Source: Mycobacterium sherrisii (GTDB taxonomy: Bacteria; Actinomycetota; Actinomycetes; Mycobacteriales; Mycobacteriaceae). From it: a stretch of 64,000 bases of DNA. A model generated the notes under the pieces. It saw only the letters and a program-made list of their open reading frames with translations, searched no databases and had not been told where the DNA came from. The stretch is taken from assembly GCF_002102355.1 (NCBI RefSeq), contig NZ_LQPT01000028.1, forward strand, positions 1-64,000, written 5' to 3'. Each line of letters opens with the position of its first letter. The stretch's first letter is position 1. This document shows, piece by piece, positions 55,051 to 63,324 of this stretch. The position numbers and the translations under genes were made by a program.

Positions 55051-56205
55051 ATGACTGATCTAGCCGGGCGGACCGACATCGGCACCGTCGAAGACCTGCA
55101 CGCGTCGGCGACCAAGCTGGTCGGACTCGACGACTTCGGTCCCGACGACGACAACTACCGCGAAGCGCTGAGCGTGCTGCTGGACTCCTACCAGCGCGAC
55201 GCCAACCTGACGGTGTTGGGCAGCAAGATGAATCGTTTCTTTTTGCGCGGCGCGCTGGTGGCTCGGCTGCTTTCCGAGGCCGCCTGGAAGCAGTACCCGC
55301 AGCACGCCGACGTCGCCATCGAACGACCGATCTTCGTCACCGGGTTGCCACGTACCGGCACCACGATCTTGCACCGCCTGCTGGGTGCAGACCCCCACCA
55401 CCAGGGCCTGCATCTGTGGCTGGCCGAGTTTCCGCAGCCGCGTCCACCGCGCGACACCTGGGCATCCAACCCGTGGTATCGCCAATTGGACGCGCAGTTC
55501 ACCCAGCATCACCAGGAGAACCCGGACTACACCGGCCTGCATTTCATGGCAGCCTACGAGCTGGAGGAGTGCTGGCAGCTGCTGCGCCAGTCGTTGCATT
55601 CGGTGTCCTACGAGACGCTGGCGCACCTACCCGGCTACGCACACTGGCTTTCGGAGCAGGATTGGACGCCGTCCTACCGGCGGCATCGTCGCAACCTCGC
55701 GCTGATCGGACTTAACGACGTCGAAAAACGTTGGGTGCTCAAAAATCCCAGCCATCTCTTCGCGCTGGACGCGTTGCTGGCCACCTACCCCGATGCGCTG
55801 GTGATCCAGACCCATCGGCCGGTGGAGACGATCCTGGCATCGATGTGCTCGTTGGCGCAGCACACCGCCGAAGGATGGTCGACGACGTTCCACGGCGCTC
55901 AGATCGGCGCCGACGCGATGGAAACCTGGTCGCGCGGTTTGCATCGATTCAACACCGAACGTGCCAAACACAACCCTGCCCAGTTCTTTGACGTCGACTA
56001 CCACGATCTGATCGCCGATCCGCTGGGAACGGTCGAAAGCGTCTACCGCCATTTCGGCCTGACGCTCACCGATGAGGCACGAAAGGCGATGCAGGACAGC
56101 CACGCCGAGAGCCAGACCGGTCCCCGGGCGCCGAAGCACAAATATTCCCTCGCCGATTACGGGCTCACCGCCGAAGAGGTCAAGGAGCGCTTCGCCGGTC
56201 TGTGA
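55051..56205 (+). CDS. Sulfotransferase-family protein (Rv3529c-like)
   Basis: The 384-residue P-loop sulfotransferase-fold protein has the 5'-PAPS loop IFVTGLPRTGTTILHRLLGA (about residues 93-112), WVLKNPSHLFALDALLATYP and VIQTHRPVETILASMCSLAQ (3'-phosphate region). It may sulfate a steroid-like alcohol; the acceptor is not known. It is the last of the three plus-strand genes after the KstR box and ends two bases before a convergent gene. Confidence 0.88.
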   Translation: MTDLAGRTDIGTVEDLHASATKLVGLDDFGPDDDNYREALSVLLDSYQRDANLTVLGSKMNRFFLRGALVARLLSEAAWKQYPQHADVAIERPIFVTGLPRTGTTILHRLLGADPHHQGLHLWLAEFPQPRPPRDTWASNPWYRQLDAQFTQHHQENPDYTGLHFMAAYELEECWQLLRQSLHSVSYETLAHLPGYAHWLSEQDWTPSYRRHRRNLALIGLNDVEKRWVLKNPSHLFALDALLATYPDALVIQTHRPVETILASMCSLAQHTAEGWSTTFHGAQIGADAMETWSRGLHRFNTERAKHNPAQFFDVDYHDLIADPLGTVESVYRHFGLTLTDEARKAMQDSHAESQTGPRAPKHKYSLADYGLTAEEVKERFAGL

Positions 56206-56207
56206 TC

Positions 56208-56654
56208 CTATTCGGCGGCCGGATGGTTGAGAACGCCTTCAGCCACGGCATGCTCGATGCTGTCGGACATCCGCGGGCAGGCCCTGGTCCGTGCCGTGTC
56301 ACCGCCTGCCGCGCGCACTTCGGCGAAGTGCGCGCATCGCTGCGATGCCTGAGAATTCCATTGCACCGCAGTGTGTCCGGGGCCCAGCCGTCTGACGCTC
56401 ACCGTGACGTGGCAGAACCGGCAGTCCACCCGCTGCAGACCGGAGGTGAGGTAACGCTCCCGGTCAGCGCGGCTGGCCTCGCGAACCGCGGCCGCGCGCT
56501 CCGGGTCGTTCGCGAAATCCCGGGACTTCGACCACGACCCGGAGCCACCATCGCGGGCCGGCTTGTCCTCGTGGTCGTGACCGTCGCCGTGCAGCAACAA
56601 CATCGACCGGGCCAGCCGATCGACGTCAGGAACCGCCGACTGATCGTCAGGCAT
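56208..56654 (-). CDS. Small Cys-containing protein encoded after kshA (Rv3527-like)
   Basis: The 148-residue hydrophilic protein has an acidic/His patch (HGDGHDHEDK) near the start and a Cys pair DCRFCHV (Cys78, Cys81), with further Cys at about 107 and 126. Four Cys could bind zinc or iron. No known family function. It starts five bases downstream of kshA on the same strand, so it should be co-expressed with the Rieske oxygenase. Confidence 0.8.
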   Translation of the reverse strand: MPDDQSAVPDVDRLARSMLLLHGDGHDHEDKPARDGGSGSWSKSRDFANDPERAAAVREASRADRERYLTSGLQRVDCRFCHVTVSVRRLGPGHTAVQWNSQASQRCAHFAEVRAAGGDTARTRACPRMSDSIEHAVAEGVLNHPAAE

Positions 56655-56659
56655 GCGAA

Positions 56660-57832
56660 TCAGTGCTGTTTGGCCGGAACGTCTTCGGCGGCCGGCGATT
56701 CCAGATCGCGCGCCTTCAGGTTCTGCTCCACCTCGGCGTTCCAGTACTCGTTGGCGCGGCTGGTGTCCACCTCGATCTCGAAGCGCTCGACCATCTCCGG
56801 CTCGATGTCGGCGACATCGACGTAGAACTGCTGATACCAGCGGCGCAGTTGGTACACCGCACCGTCTTCCTCGACCAGCAGCGGGTTGTCGATCCGGGTC
56901 TTGTGTTTCCAGATCTCGACATCCTGCAGGAAGCCCTTGCTGACGCCCTCGGTGAACACCCGCGACAGCTTGTCCGTCATCTCTTCGTCCATGCCCTTGG
57001 GCTTTTCGACGATCACGCCCCACTGCAGCACGAACGAGTTCTGCGTCACCGGATAGTGGCAGTTGATCAGGATCGACTCGGCCTTGTAGCCGCCGTAGCT
57101 GTTGTGCAGCCAGTTGATCATGAACGACGGCCCGAAGTAGGACGCTTCGGAGTCCAGATGCGCCTCACCGTACGAAGTTCCGAGATCGTTGACGTCCGGC
57201 CGGCCCACATTGTGCAGGTACTGCGAAGCGATGTGCCCCTCAAAGACGTTCTTGAAGTACGTCGGCAAGCCGAAATGGATGTAGAAGAAGTGCGCCATGT
57301 CGGTGACGTTGTCGATGATGTCCCGGCAGTTGGATCCCTCGATCAGGATGCGGTTCCATCGCCACTGGGTCCACTCGTCGGAGTGGGCCTCGGGAATCTC
57401 GGGGATTCGCACCTGGGGATCCGGCGGATTGCCCTCGTGGTCGTGCCAGACGAACAACAGGCCACCGCGCACGTCGGTCGTCCAGGCGCGGGTGCGGGCG
57501 GTCTTGGGCGTGCGCTTGGCGTAGGGCACCAGCTTGCAGCGGCCGTCGCCACCCCAGCGCCAGTCGTGGAATGGGCAGGCGACCTCGTCGCCCTTGATGG
57601 TGCCCTCGGACAGGTCACCGCCCATGTGCCGGCAGTAACCGTCGAGAACCTTGATGTCCCCATGCGAATCGGCGAACACCACCAGCTTGGTGCCGAACGC
57701 CTGGATCGAGTGCGGCTTGCCGTCCTGGAAGTCTTTCGCCACACCCAGGCAGTGCCAGCCCCGGGCATACCTGGTCGGCAAGGCGCCGGGATCTATCTCC
57801 CGGATGCCGACCGCTTTGGTGTCGGTAGTCAT
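56660..57832 (-). CDS. kshA: 3-ketosteroid-9-alpha-hydroxylase oxygenase KshA
   Basis: The 390-residue Rieske oxygenase has [2Fe-2S] ligands in YCRHMGGDL and ACPFHDWRWGG, and mononuclear iron ligands in the region DNVTDMAHFFYIHFG (Asn/Asp and two His). It hydroxylates C9 of the steroid with electrons from KshB, opening ring B together with KstD action. I chose the ATG (MTTDTK). A GTG one codon upstream has slightly better spacing to GGAGG. Confidence 0.96.
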   Translation of the reverse strand: MTTDTKAVGIREIDPGALPTRYARGWHCLGVAKDFQDGKPHSIQAFGTKLVVFADSHGDIKVLDGYCRHMGGDLSEGTIKGDEVACPFHDWRWGGDGRCKLVPYAKRTPKTARTRAWTTDVRGGLLFVWHDHEGNPPDPQVRIPEIPEAHSDEWTQWRWNRILIEGSNCRDIIDNVTDMAHFFYIHFGLPTYFKNVFEGHIASQYLHNVGRPDVNDLGTSYGEAHLDSEASYFGPSFMINWLHNSYGGYKAESILINCHYPVTQNSFVLQWGVIVEKPKGMDEEMTDKLSRVFTEGVSKGFLQDVEIWKHKTRIDNPLLVEEDGAVYQLRRWYQQFYVDVADIEPEMVERFEIEVDTSRANEYWNAEVEQNLKARDLESPAAEDVPAKQH

Positions 57833-57864
57833 CACCTGTCACCTCCAACGTTGTGCCCTCTAAC

Positions 57865-57878
57865 TAGAACACGTTACA
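57865..57878. promoter_or_regulatory. KstR operator upstream of kshA
   Basis: TAGAACACGTTACA matches the KstR motif. It lies 32 bases before kshA and about 70 bases before the divergent Rv3525c-like gene. Confidence 0.9.
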
Positions 57879-57949
57879 GTTTTGCCCCGTCGCCGCGCAA
57901 TGAGAGTGGCGTTAACCACGGGATATTCCGGCTGGGGTATATCTAGACG

Positions 57950-58474
57950 ATGCCGCTGTTTGCTTTCGAGGGGCGCGCCCCGCGGATCGATCCGACGGCC
58001 TTCGTGGCGCCGACCGCGACCCTGATCGGCGACGTCACGGTCGAAGCCGGCGCGTCGGTGTGGTTCAACGCCGTCCTGCGCGGCGACTTCGGGCCGATCG
58101 TGGTGCGCGAGGGCGCCAACGTGCAGGACGGTTCGGTCTTGCACGCGACGCCCGGAATTCCGGTCGATATCGGACCGGGCGCGACGGTCGCCCACCTGTG
58201 CGTCGTGCATGGCGCGCACGTCGGCGCCGAGGCACTGATCGCCAACCACGCCACCGTGCTGGACGGGGCGGTCATCGGGGCACGCAGCCTGATCGCGGCG
58301 CACTCGCTGGTGACGGCCGGCACCCAGATTCCCTCGGGCGTGCTGGTCGTCGGGGCGCCGGCGCAAATCAAGGGACCGATCGCGGGAACCGGCGCGGAAA
58401 TTTGGGTCAACCTCAACCCGCAGACCTATCGCGACCTGGCACAGCGACACGTCGCCGGGCTGGAGGCGATTTAA
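57950..58474 (+). CDS. Gamma-carbonic-anhydrase-like hexapeptide-repeat protein (Rv3525c-like)
   Basis: The 174-residue left-handed beta-helix protein has repeated hexapeptides (ATLIGDVTVEAGASV, GATVAHLCVVHGAHVGAEAL) and the metal-ligand-type residues in VVREGANVQDGSVLHA and AHLCVVHGA. The family includes gamma-carbonic anhydrases and YrdA-like proteins. Catalysis is unproven, and M. tuberculosis annotation suggests siderophore binding without firm support. It overlaps the convergent SnoaL-like gene by four bases. Confidence 0.85.
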   Translation: MPLFAFEGRAPRIDPTAFVAPTATLIGDVTVEAGASVWFNAVLRGDFGPIVVREGANVQDGSVLHATPGIPVDIGPGATVAHLCVVHGAHVGAEALIANHATVLDGAVIGARSLIAAHSLVTAGTQIPSGVLVVGAPAQIKGPIAGTGAEIWVNLNPQTYRDLAQRHVAGLEAI

Positions 58475-58878
58475 ATCTTGCGGGTGTTGGCGGCGGCCCG
58501 TTCCATCTCCCAATACGCGCGCAACGCCACCAACTTGCCCTGATCGTCGGCCTTGTAGGTGAACACGCCTTCGGCCGTCGTTTGGTATTCGCCGGTGGTA
58601 ATGAGAATGTGCCCGACGTTGGCTTCCTCGTTGCCGCACTGATAGGTGTCGCGGAAAACGAACTCGATCTTGGTCGTCGGGGCAATCGCCTTGTCCCAGA
58701 ACGCCGCGATCGCGGCATGGCCGCGGTGCCCGGCGCCCTCGGGGTCGAACACCGACGGACCTATCGGGTCCTCGACGATCGCGTCGTCGGCGAACACCGC
58801 CAGCCAGGCATCCTTGTCCCTGGCCGCCACGGCCTCGCGGGACCGACGACCGGCCTCGTGCGCCGGATGCTCGGCCAT
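58471..58878 (-). CDS. Ketosteroid-isomerase-like (SnoaL/NTF2-fold) protein
   Basis: The 135-residue protein strongly resembles bacterial delta5-3-ketosteroid isomerase in its first half: VFADDAIVEDPIG corresponds to the isomerase block with the general-base Asp (Asp37 here). The later block GVFTYKADDQGKLVALRAYW also matches. The oxyanion Tyr of the first helix appears to be Ser (RRSREAV), and the second acid is Glu or absent. It may bind or isomerise a steroid. It is encoded directly upstream of, and not overlapping beyond one base with, ltp3 on the same strand. Confidence 0.85.
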   Translation of the reverse strand: MAEHPAHEAGRRSREAVAARDKDAWLAVFADDAIVEDPIGPSVFDPEGAGHRGHAAIAAFWDKAIAPTTKIEFVFRDTYQCGNEEANVGHILITTGEYQTTAEGVFTYKADDQGKLVALRAYWEMERAAANTRKI

Positions 58879-60071
58879 CACACCCCTGCCTTTTGGGGCT
58901 TGTCGGCACCCACAACCCACATCGAGAAATACTGCGAACCACCGCCGTAGGCATGGCCCAACGCCTTTCGGGCATTGGGCACCTGATGATCGCCTCCCTT
59001 GCCCATCACCTGGATCGCCGACTCCGCAAACCGAATCAAGCCGGACGCGCCGATCGGGTTCGACGACAACACGCCACCGGAGGGGTTCACCGGCAGCCGT
59101 CCACCGATCTTCGTCTCACCGGCCTCGGTGAGCTTCCACCCCTCGCCTTCGGCGGCAAAGCCCAGATTTTCCAACCACATTGGCTCGAACCACGAGAACG
59201 GGACGTAAATCTCGGCGGCGTCGATCTCGTCGATCGGGCTCTTGATGCCGGCCGCGGCCCACAGCGCGGCCGCCGCGTCCCGGCCGGCCTGCGGACTGAC
59301 CTGGTCCCGGCCGGAGAACTGCAGCGGCTCCGTGCGCAACGCGGTCGCGTGAATCCACGCCACCGGGTGTCCTTGCGCTGCATGCGCATCGGCGATCTCC
59401 TCGTTGCCGATGACGACTGCGGCCGCACCGTCGGAGGACGGGCAGGTCTCGTCGTAGCGGATCGGGTCCCACAGCATCGGCGATTCCATCACCTTTTCCA
59501 CGGTGATGTCCGGCTGGTGCAGATGGGCCAGCGGGTTACGGGCGCCGTTGAGCCGGTCCTTGACTGCGACCATGGCGCCGATGTTCAGCGGTGCGCCCGA
59601 TCGCCGGATGTAGGACCGGACGTGCGGGGCGAAATAGCCTCCCGCACCCGCGCCCACCGGCTTGATGAACGGAATCGGAATCGACAACGCCCACATGGCG
59701 TTTGACTCCGACTGCTTCTCCCAGGCCATCGCCAGTACGCGGCGATATTTGCCGGACTGCACCAGGCTGGCGGCCACAACCGCGGTCGAACCACCGACGG
59801 AACCCGCGGTGTGCACCCGGATCAGGGGCTTGCCGGTGGCGCCCATGGCGTCGGCCATGAACAGCTCGGGCATCATGACGCCCTCGAAAAAGTCCGGGGC
59901 CTTGCCGACGACCACGGCGTCGATGTCGTCGAACGTCGAGCCGGAGTCTTGTAGGGCACGGTCGATCGCCTCGCGCACCAAGCCGTTCATTGAAACGTCT
60001 TTGCGTTTGGCCACATATTTCGTTTGCCCGGTACCCAGTACCGCGGCGAGGTGCGCCCCTGCGCCGGCCAT
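58878..60071 (-). CDS. ltp3: Ltp3, thiolase-like (SCP-X type) protein without nucleophilic Cys
   Basis: The 397-residue thiolase-fold protein (Rv3523 type) has DDIDAVVVGKAPDFFEGV and the central block RVHTAGSVGGSTAVVAASLV, where true thiolases have the nucleophilic Cys; no Cys is present. The C-terminal block GHAYGGGSQYFSMWVVG also lacks the second Cys. Like Ltp2 it may be an acyl-CoA retro-aldolase. It overlaps ltp4 and the SnoaL-like gene by one base each. Confidence 0.9.
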   Translation of the reverse strand: MAGAGAHLAAVLGTGQTKYVAKRKDVSMNGLVREAIDRALQDSGSTFDDIDAVVVGKAPDFFEGVMMPELFMADAMGATGKPLIRVHTAGSVGGSTAVVAASLVQSGKYRRVLAMAWEKQSESNAMWALSIPIPFIKPVGAGAGGYFAPHVRSYIRRSGAPLNIGAMVAVKDRLNGARNPLAHLHQPDITVEKVMESPMLWDPIRYDETCPSSDGAAAVVIGNEEIADAHAAQGHPVAWIHATALRTEPLQFSGRDQVSPQAGRDAAAALWAAAGIKSPIDEIDAAEIYVPFSWFEPMWLENLGFAAEGEGWKLTEAGETKIGGRLPVNPSGGVLSSNPIGASGLIRFAESAIQVMGKGGDHQVPNARKALGHAYGGGSQYFSMWVVGADKPQKAGV

Positions 60072-61135
60072 CAGTTCTTTCCTTCCATGACCGCGACCAG
60101 GTTCTGTTGCAACGCCGGCCCGCTGGTGGCGTGCGCGAGCACCCGGTTCGCCGAGCCGTCCCAGATATGTTGTGCGGCAAACCCGATGCGTTCCAGCCCG
60201 GCGGTGAACATCGGATTGGCCGACAGTGCGCCGCCGGACGGATTGACGTTCGTCTTACCCGGAATGTTGATGGCGTCCATCAGGATCAGGTGCTGATGGG
60301 TGAACGGGGCGTGGATCTCGGCGACGTCGAGGTTAGCGGTGGTGCCGCCGGTGGCCGCCTTGGTCGCGGCCTTGGTCGACGGGGAGTCGGTGAGGTCACG
60401 CGCTCCCAGCACCGGGGTCTCGATCCGATGCTCGATTCCGGTTATCCAGGCCGGGTTTTCGCGCAGTTCGCGGGCCCGGTCGTCGACGGCCAGCACGATC
60501 GCGGCGGCGCCGTCGGTGATCGGTGCGATGTCATGGCGACGCAGGGGATCGGCGTAAAAGGGGCGGTCGAGCAGTTCCTCGACGTTGACCGGCGGCTCCA
60601 CCCGGTCGACGCGGCGGGCGTTGGCGAAGGAGTCGAAGGCCACGCGGGCCATCTGGATGTCGGTCCACTTGCCGTTTTCGAGGCCCATGCGGGCCTGTAA
60701 TCCCGCGATCGACACCGAGTCCGGCCACAGTGGCGCGACGGTGTACGGATCGGTCTGCCGCGACAGGATTTGGCGCAGGATCCCGGCCGAGGACTTTCCG
60801 AATCCGTACACCAGCGCGGTGTCGACCTCGCCGGTCAGGATCTTGATGTAGGCCTCGTAAAGCGCCCAGGCGGCGTCCATCTCGACGTGCGACTCGTTGA
60901 TCGGCGGCACGGCGCCGATCGAGTCGATGGCCGAGATGAACGAAAAAGCCCGTCCGGCAAGGTAATCGGAGGATCCAGAACACCAGAATCCGATGTCGGT
61001 CCTGCTGATGCCGAGGTCCTCATAGAGCTGGGCGAAACACGGAATCAACATCTCGACACCGTTGGTGGTGCCGTCGGTGCGGCGGACATGCGGGGCGTGG
61101 GCAAAGCCGACGACCGCAACATTGCGTTCGCTCAT
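60071..61135 (-). CDS. ltp4: Ltp4, thiolase-like (SCP-X type) protein without nucleophilic Cys
   Basis: The 354-residue thiolase-fold protein (Rv3522 length) has VVGFAHAPHVRRTDG at the N-terminus, NESHVEMDAAWALYEAYIKI in place of the Cys region, and NPSGGALSANPMFTAGLERI near the end. It probably pairs with Ltp3 and with the DUF35 protein encoded 15 bases upstream. Its reaction is not established. Confidence 0.9.
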   Translation of the reverse strand: MSERNVAVVGFAHAPHVRRTDGTTNGVEMLIPCFAQLYEDLGISRTDIGFWCSGSSDYLAGRAFSFISAIDSIGAVPPINESHVEMDAAWALYEAYIKILTGEVDTALVYGFGKSSAGILRQILSRQTDPYTVAPLWPDSVSIAGLQARMGLENGKWTDIQMARVAFDSFANARRVDRVEPPVNVEELLDRPFYADPLRRHDIAPITDGAAAIVLAVDDRARELRENPAWITGIEHRIETPVLGARDLTDSPSTKAATKAATGGTTANLDVAEIHAPFTHQHLILMDAINIPGKTNVNPSGGALSANPMFTAGLERIGFAAQHIWDGSANRVLAHATSGPALQQNLVAVMEGKN

Positions 61136-61150
61136 GTGCAGTGGGGCCCT

Positions 61151-62149
61151 TTACAGGTGGTGCTTGTAGGTGTCGTAGTCGGCGTCCGGCTCGCCGGTCG
61201 GCCGGAAGTACTCGATGTTGTCGATGCCAAATCCCCACTCCTCACGGGGTTTCCACACCGCTTCCACCCGCATGCCCATCCGCACCTCGGTGGCGTCGAT
61301 GTCGGCGACCAGATGCAGAAAGGGGATATCGGCGCCATCGAGCAGCACGTAGGCCGCGACGTACGGCGGCTTGATGCGCTGGCCCTGGAAGGGGATGTTG
61401 ATGATCGCGAACGTCGTCACGGTGCCCTTGTCCGGCAGTTCGACGAAGTCGGTGGTGGGCAGGCCGGTCGCCGGGTCTGCGCCGTGCGGGGGGAAATACA
61501 CCTTGCCGTTCTCGCCTGTCTTGGCGCCGAGGAGTCGGCCTTCGGCGATGGCGCGCAGATAGGCGCTTTCCTCATGGGATGCGGTGTGCTGGATGGTCAG
61601 TGAGATCGGGGTGACGATCATGGTGACCGGGTCCTGATCGCTCTGCGGGGCCTCAGGCTCCGCGGCAGCGTTTCCCTCGCCCAGCTTGAAATACGCGATG
61701 TCGGTGATGGCGCCCACCGTCTCGTCGGCCCAGTGCGCATGCACCCGCGCGCCGGTCTTGATCTTGTTCGAGTCGCCGGCATCGACGGCATGCAGCAGCG
61801 CGGTGTCGGCTCCGTCCAGCTTGATCAGCGCCCAGGCAAACGGTCGATACAGCGGCTGGCCCGGCAACGGCTCGGTCTGCCAGGTCCAGGAGACCACGGT
61901 GCCGACCGGTGCGACCGGTACCATTTCGCCCAGCGGTTGATAGGTGGCCGGGTCGTATTCGGCCGGCGGCACGTGCACCCGGCCATCCGATCCGCGCACC
62001 CCGAGGATGCGGTGCTCGCGCAGTGCGGTGAAGAACTTGCCTAGCGTAGGACCCACTGAACGGGTGTAGTCGAAGGCCAGGGTTAGCGGCGCTGAGAGAG
62101 GCGGCTCGGAGTGATCGGTCGTGGTCGGGCCGCTCGAAGTGGCTGTCAC
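61151..62149 (-). CDS. Two-domain DUF35/OB-fold acyl-CoA-associated protein (Rv3521-like)
   Basis: The protein is about 332 residues and made of two tandem DUF35-type domains. The first runs through KFFTALREHRILGVRGSDGR to PFAWALIKLDGADTALLHAV. The second runs through YLRAIAEGRLLGAKTGENGK to AAYVLLDGADIPFLHLVADI. Neither has zinc-ribbon Cys. Single DUF35 domains dock to thiolase-like aldolases, as ChsH2 does to Ltp2. GTG at 62149 is chosen; the KstR box lies nine bases upstream. Confidence 0.88.
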   Translation of the reverse strand: MTATSSGPTTTDHSEPPLSAPLTLAFDYTRSVGPTLGKFFTALREHRILGVRGSDGRVHVPPAEYDPATYQPLGEMVPVAPVGTVVSWTWQTEPLPGQPLYRPFAWALIKLDGADTALLHAVDAGDSNKIKTGARVHAHWADETVGAITDIAYFKLGEGNAAAEPEAPQSDQDPVTMIVTPISLTIQHTASHEESAYLRAIAEGRLLGAKTGENGKVYFPPHGADPATGLPTTDFVELPDKGTVTTFAIINIPFQGQRIKPPYVAAYVLLDGADIPFLHLVADIDATEVRMGMRVEAVWKPREEWGFGIDNIEYFRPTGEPDADYDTYKHHL

Positions 62150-62158
62150 GCCTTCGAG

Positions 62159-62172
62159 TAGAACAGGTTCTA
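62159..62172. promoter_or_regulatory. KstR operator (Rv3521-ltp4-ltp3 run / Rv3520c)
   Basis: TAGAACAGGTTCTA has the two AAC/GTT half-sites with a variant centre (AG instead of AC). It is placed between divergent genes. Confidence 0.85.
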
Positions 62173-62230
62173 AGAATCGTTTCAAATATTTCTTTGGATC
62201 GGATCCATCACGGCCGGGAGAGGCGGAGAG

Positions 62231-63280
62231 ATGAAGCTCGGTTTGCAGCTCGGATATTGGGGCGCACATCCGCCGGACAATGCCGGTGAACTCGTCGCCG
62301 AGGCCGAGGCCGCGGGATTCGACGCCGTATTCACCGCGGAGGCCTGGGGTTCGGACGCCTACACCCCGCTGGCTTGGTGGGGCTCCTCGACGCAGCGGGT
62401 GCGGCTGGGCACGTCGGTCGTCCAGCTCTCGGCCCGCACGCCGACGGCCTGCGCGATGGCCGCGCTGACCCTCGACCATCTCAGCGGCGGCCGGCACATT
62501 CTGGGCCTCGGTGTGTCCGGGCCGCAGGTGGTGGAGGGCTGGTACGGCCAGCCGTTCCCCAAGCCGTTGGCCCGCACCCGCGAATACATCGACATCATCC
62601 GGCAGGTCTGGGCCCGCGAGAAGCCGGTAACCAGCGACGGTCCCCACTATCCGCTGCCCTTGAAGGAGGGGCCTGGGCGACCGGCGACCGGCCTGGGCAA
62701 GGCGCTCAAGCCGATCACCCATCCGCTGCGGCCCGACATTCCGATCATGCTCGGCGCCGAGGGCCCGAAGAACGTCGCGCTGGCCGCGGAGATCTGCGAC
62801 GGCTGGTTGCCGATCTTCTACAGCCCGCGGATGGCCGACATGTACAACGAGTGGCTCGACGAGGGCTTCGCTCGGCCCGGCGCCCGGCGCACCCGTGCGG
62901 ACTTCGAGATCTGCGCGACCGCCCAGGTCGTGGTCACCGACGACCGGGCCGCCGCACACGCCGCGATCAAGCCGCATCTGGCGCTGTACATGGGCGGCAT
63001 GGGCGCCGAGGACACCAACTTCCACGCCGACGTCTATCGCCGCATGGGTTATCAGCAGGTGGTTGAGGACGTCACCAAGCTGTTCCGCAGTGGCGGCAAG
63101 GACGGCAAAGAACGAGCCGCCGAGATCATCCCCGACGAACTCGTCGACGACGCCATGATCGTCGGCGACATCGACTACGTCCGTAAGCAGATAGCGGCGT
63201 GGGAAGCCGCCGGCGTCACCATGATGGTGGTGTCGGGCCGCACTCCGCAGCAGGTAAGGGACCTCGCCGCGTTGATCTAG
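62231..63280 (+). CDS. LLM-class F420-dependent oxidoreductase (Rv3520c-like)
   Basis: The 349-residue luciferase-like TIM barrel has LQLGYWGAHPPDNAGELVAE, FTAEAWGSDAYTPLAWWGSS, LGLGVSGPQVVEGWYGQPF and a C-terminal DYVRKQIAAWEAAGVTMMVV. These match mycobacterial F420-dependent enzymes. The substrate is unknown; KstR control suggests a steroid. It starts with ATG after GAGAGGCGGAGAG. Confidence 0.9.
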   Translation: MKLGLQLGYWGAHPPDNAGELVAEAEAAGFDAVFTAEAWGSDAYTPLAWWGSSTQRVRLGTSVVQLSARTPTACAMAALTLDHLSGGRHILGLGVSGPQVVEGWYGQPFPKPLARTREYIDIIRQVWAREKPVTSDGPHYPLPLKEGPGRPATGLGKALKPITHPLRPDIPIMLGAEGPKNVALAAEICDGWLPIFYSPRMADMYNEWLDEGFARPGARRTRADFEICATAQVVVTDDRAAAHAAIKPHLALYMGGMGAEDTNFHADVYRRMGYQQVVEDVTKLFRSGGKDGKERAAEIIPDELVDDAMIVGDIDYVRKQIAAWEAAGVTMMVVSGRTPQQVRDLAALI

Positions 63281-63282
63281 GG

Positions 63283-63296
63283 CGGGGCTTGCCCCG
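63283..63296 (+). terminator. Candidate hairpin terminator after Rv3520c-like gene
   Basis: A short GC-rich hairpin (CGGGGC / GCCCCG around TT) follows the stop by two bases and precedes the next KstR box. Confidence 0.4.
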
Positions 63297-63300
63297 TCAG

Positions 63301-63314
63301 TAGAACGGGTTCTA
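63301..63314. promoter_or_regulatory. KstR operator upstream of the Rv3519-like gene
   Basis: TAGAACGGGTTCTA has perfect half-sites with a GG centre. It lies 10 bases before an ATG. Confidence 0.85.
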
Positions 63315-63324
63315 GATTGACCGG

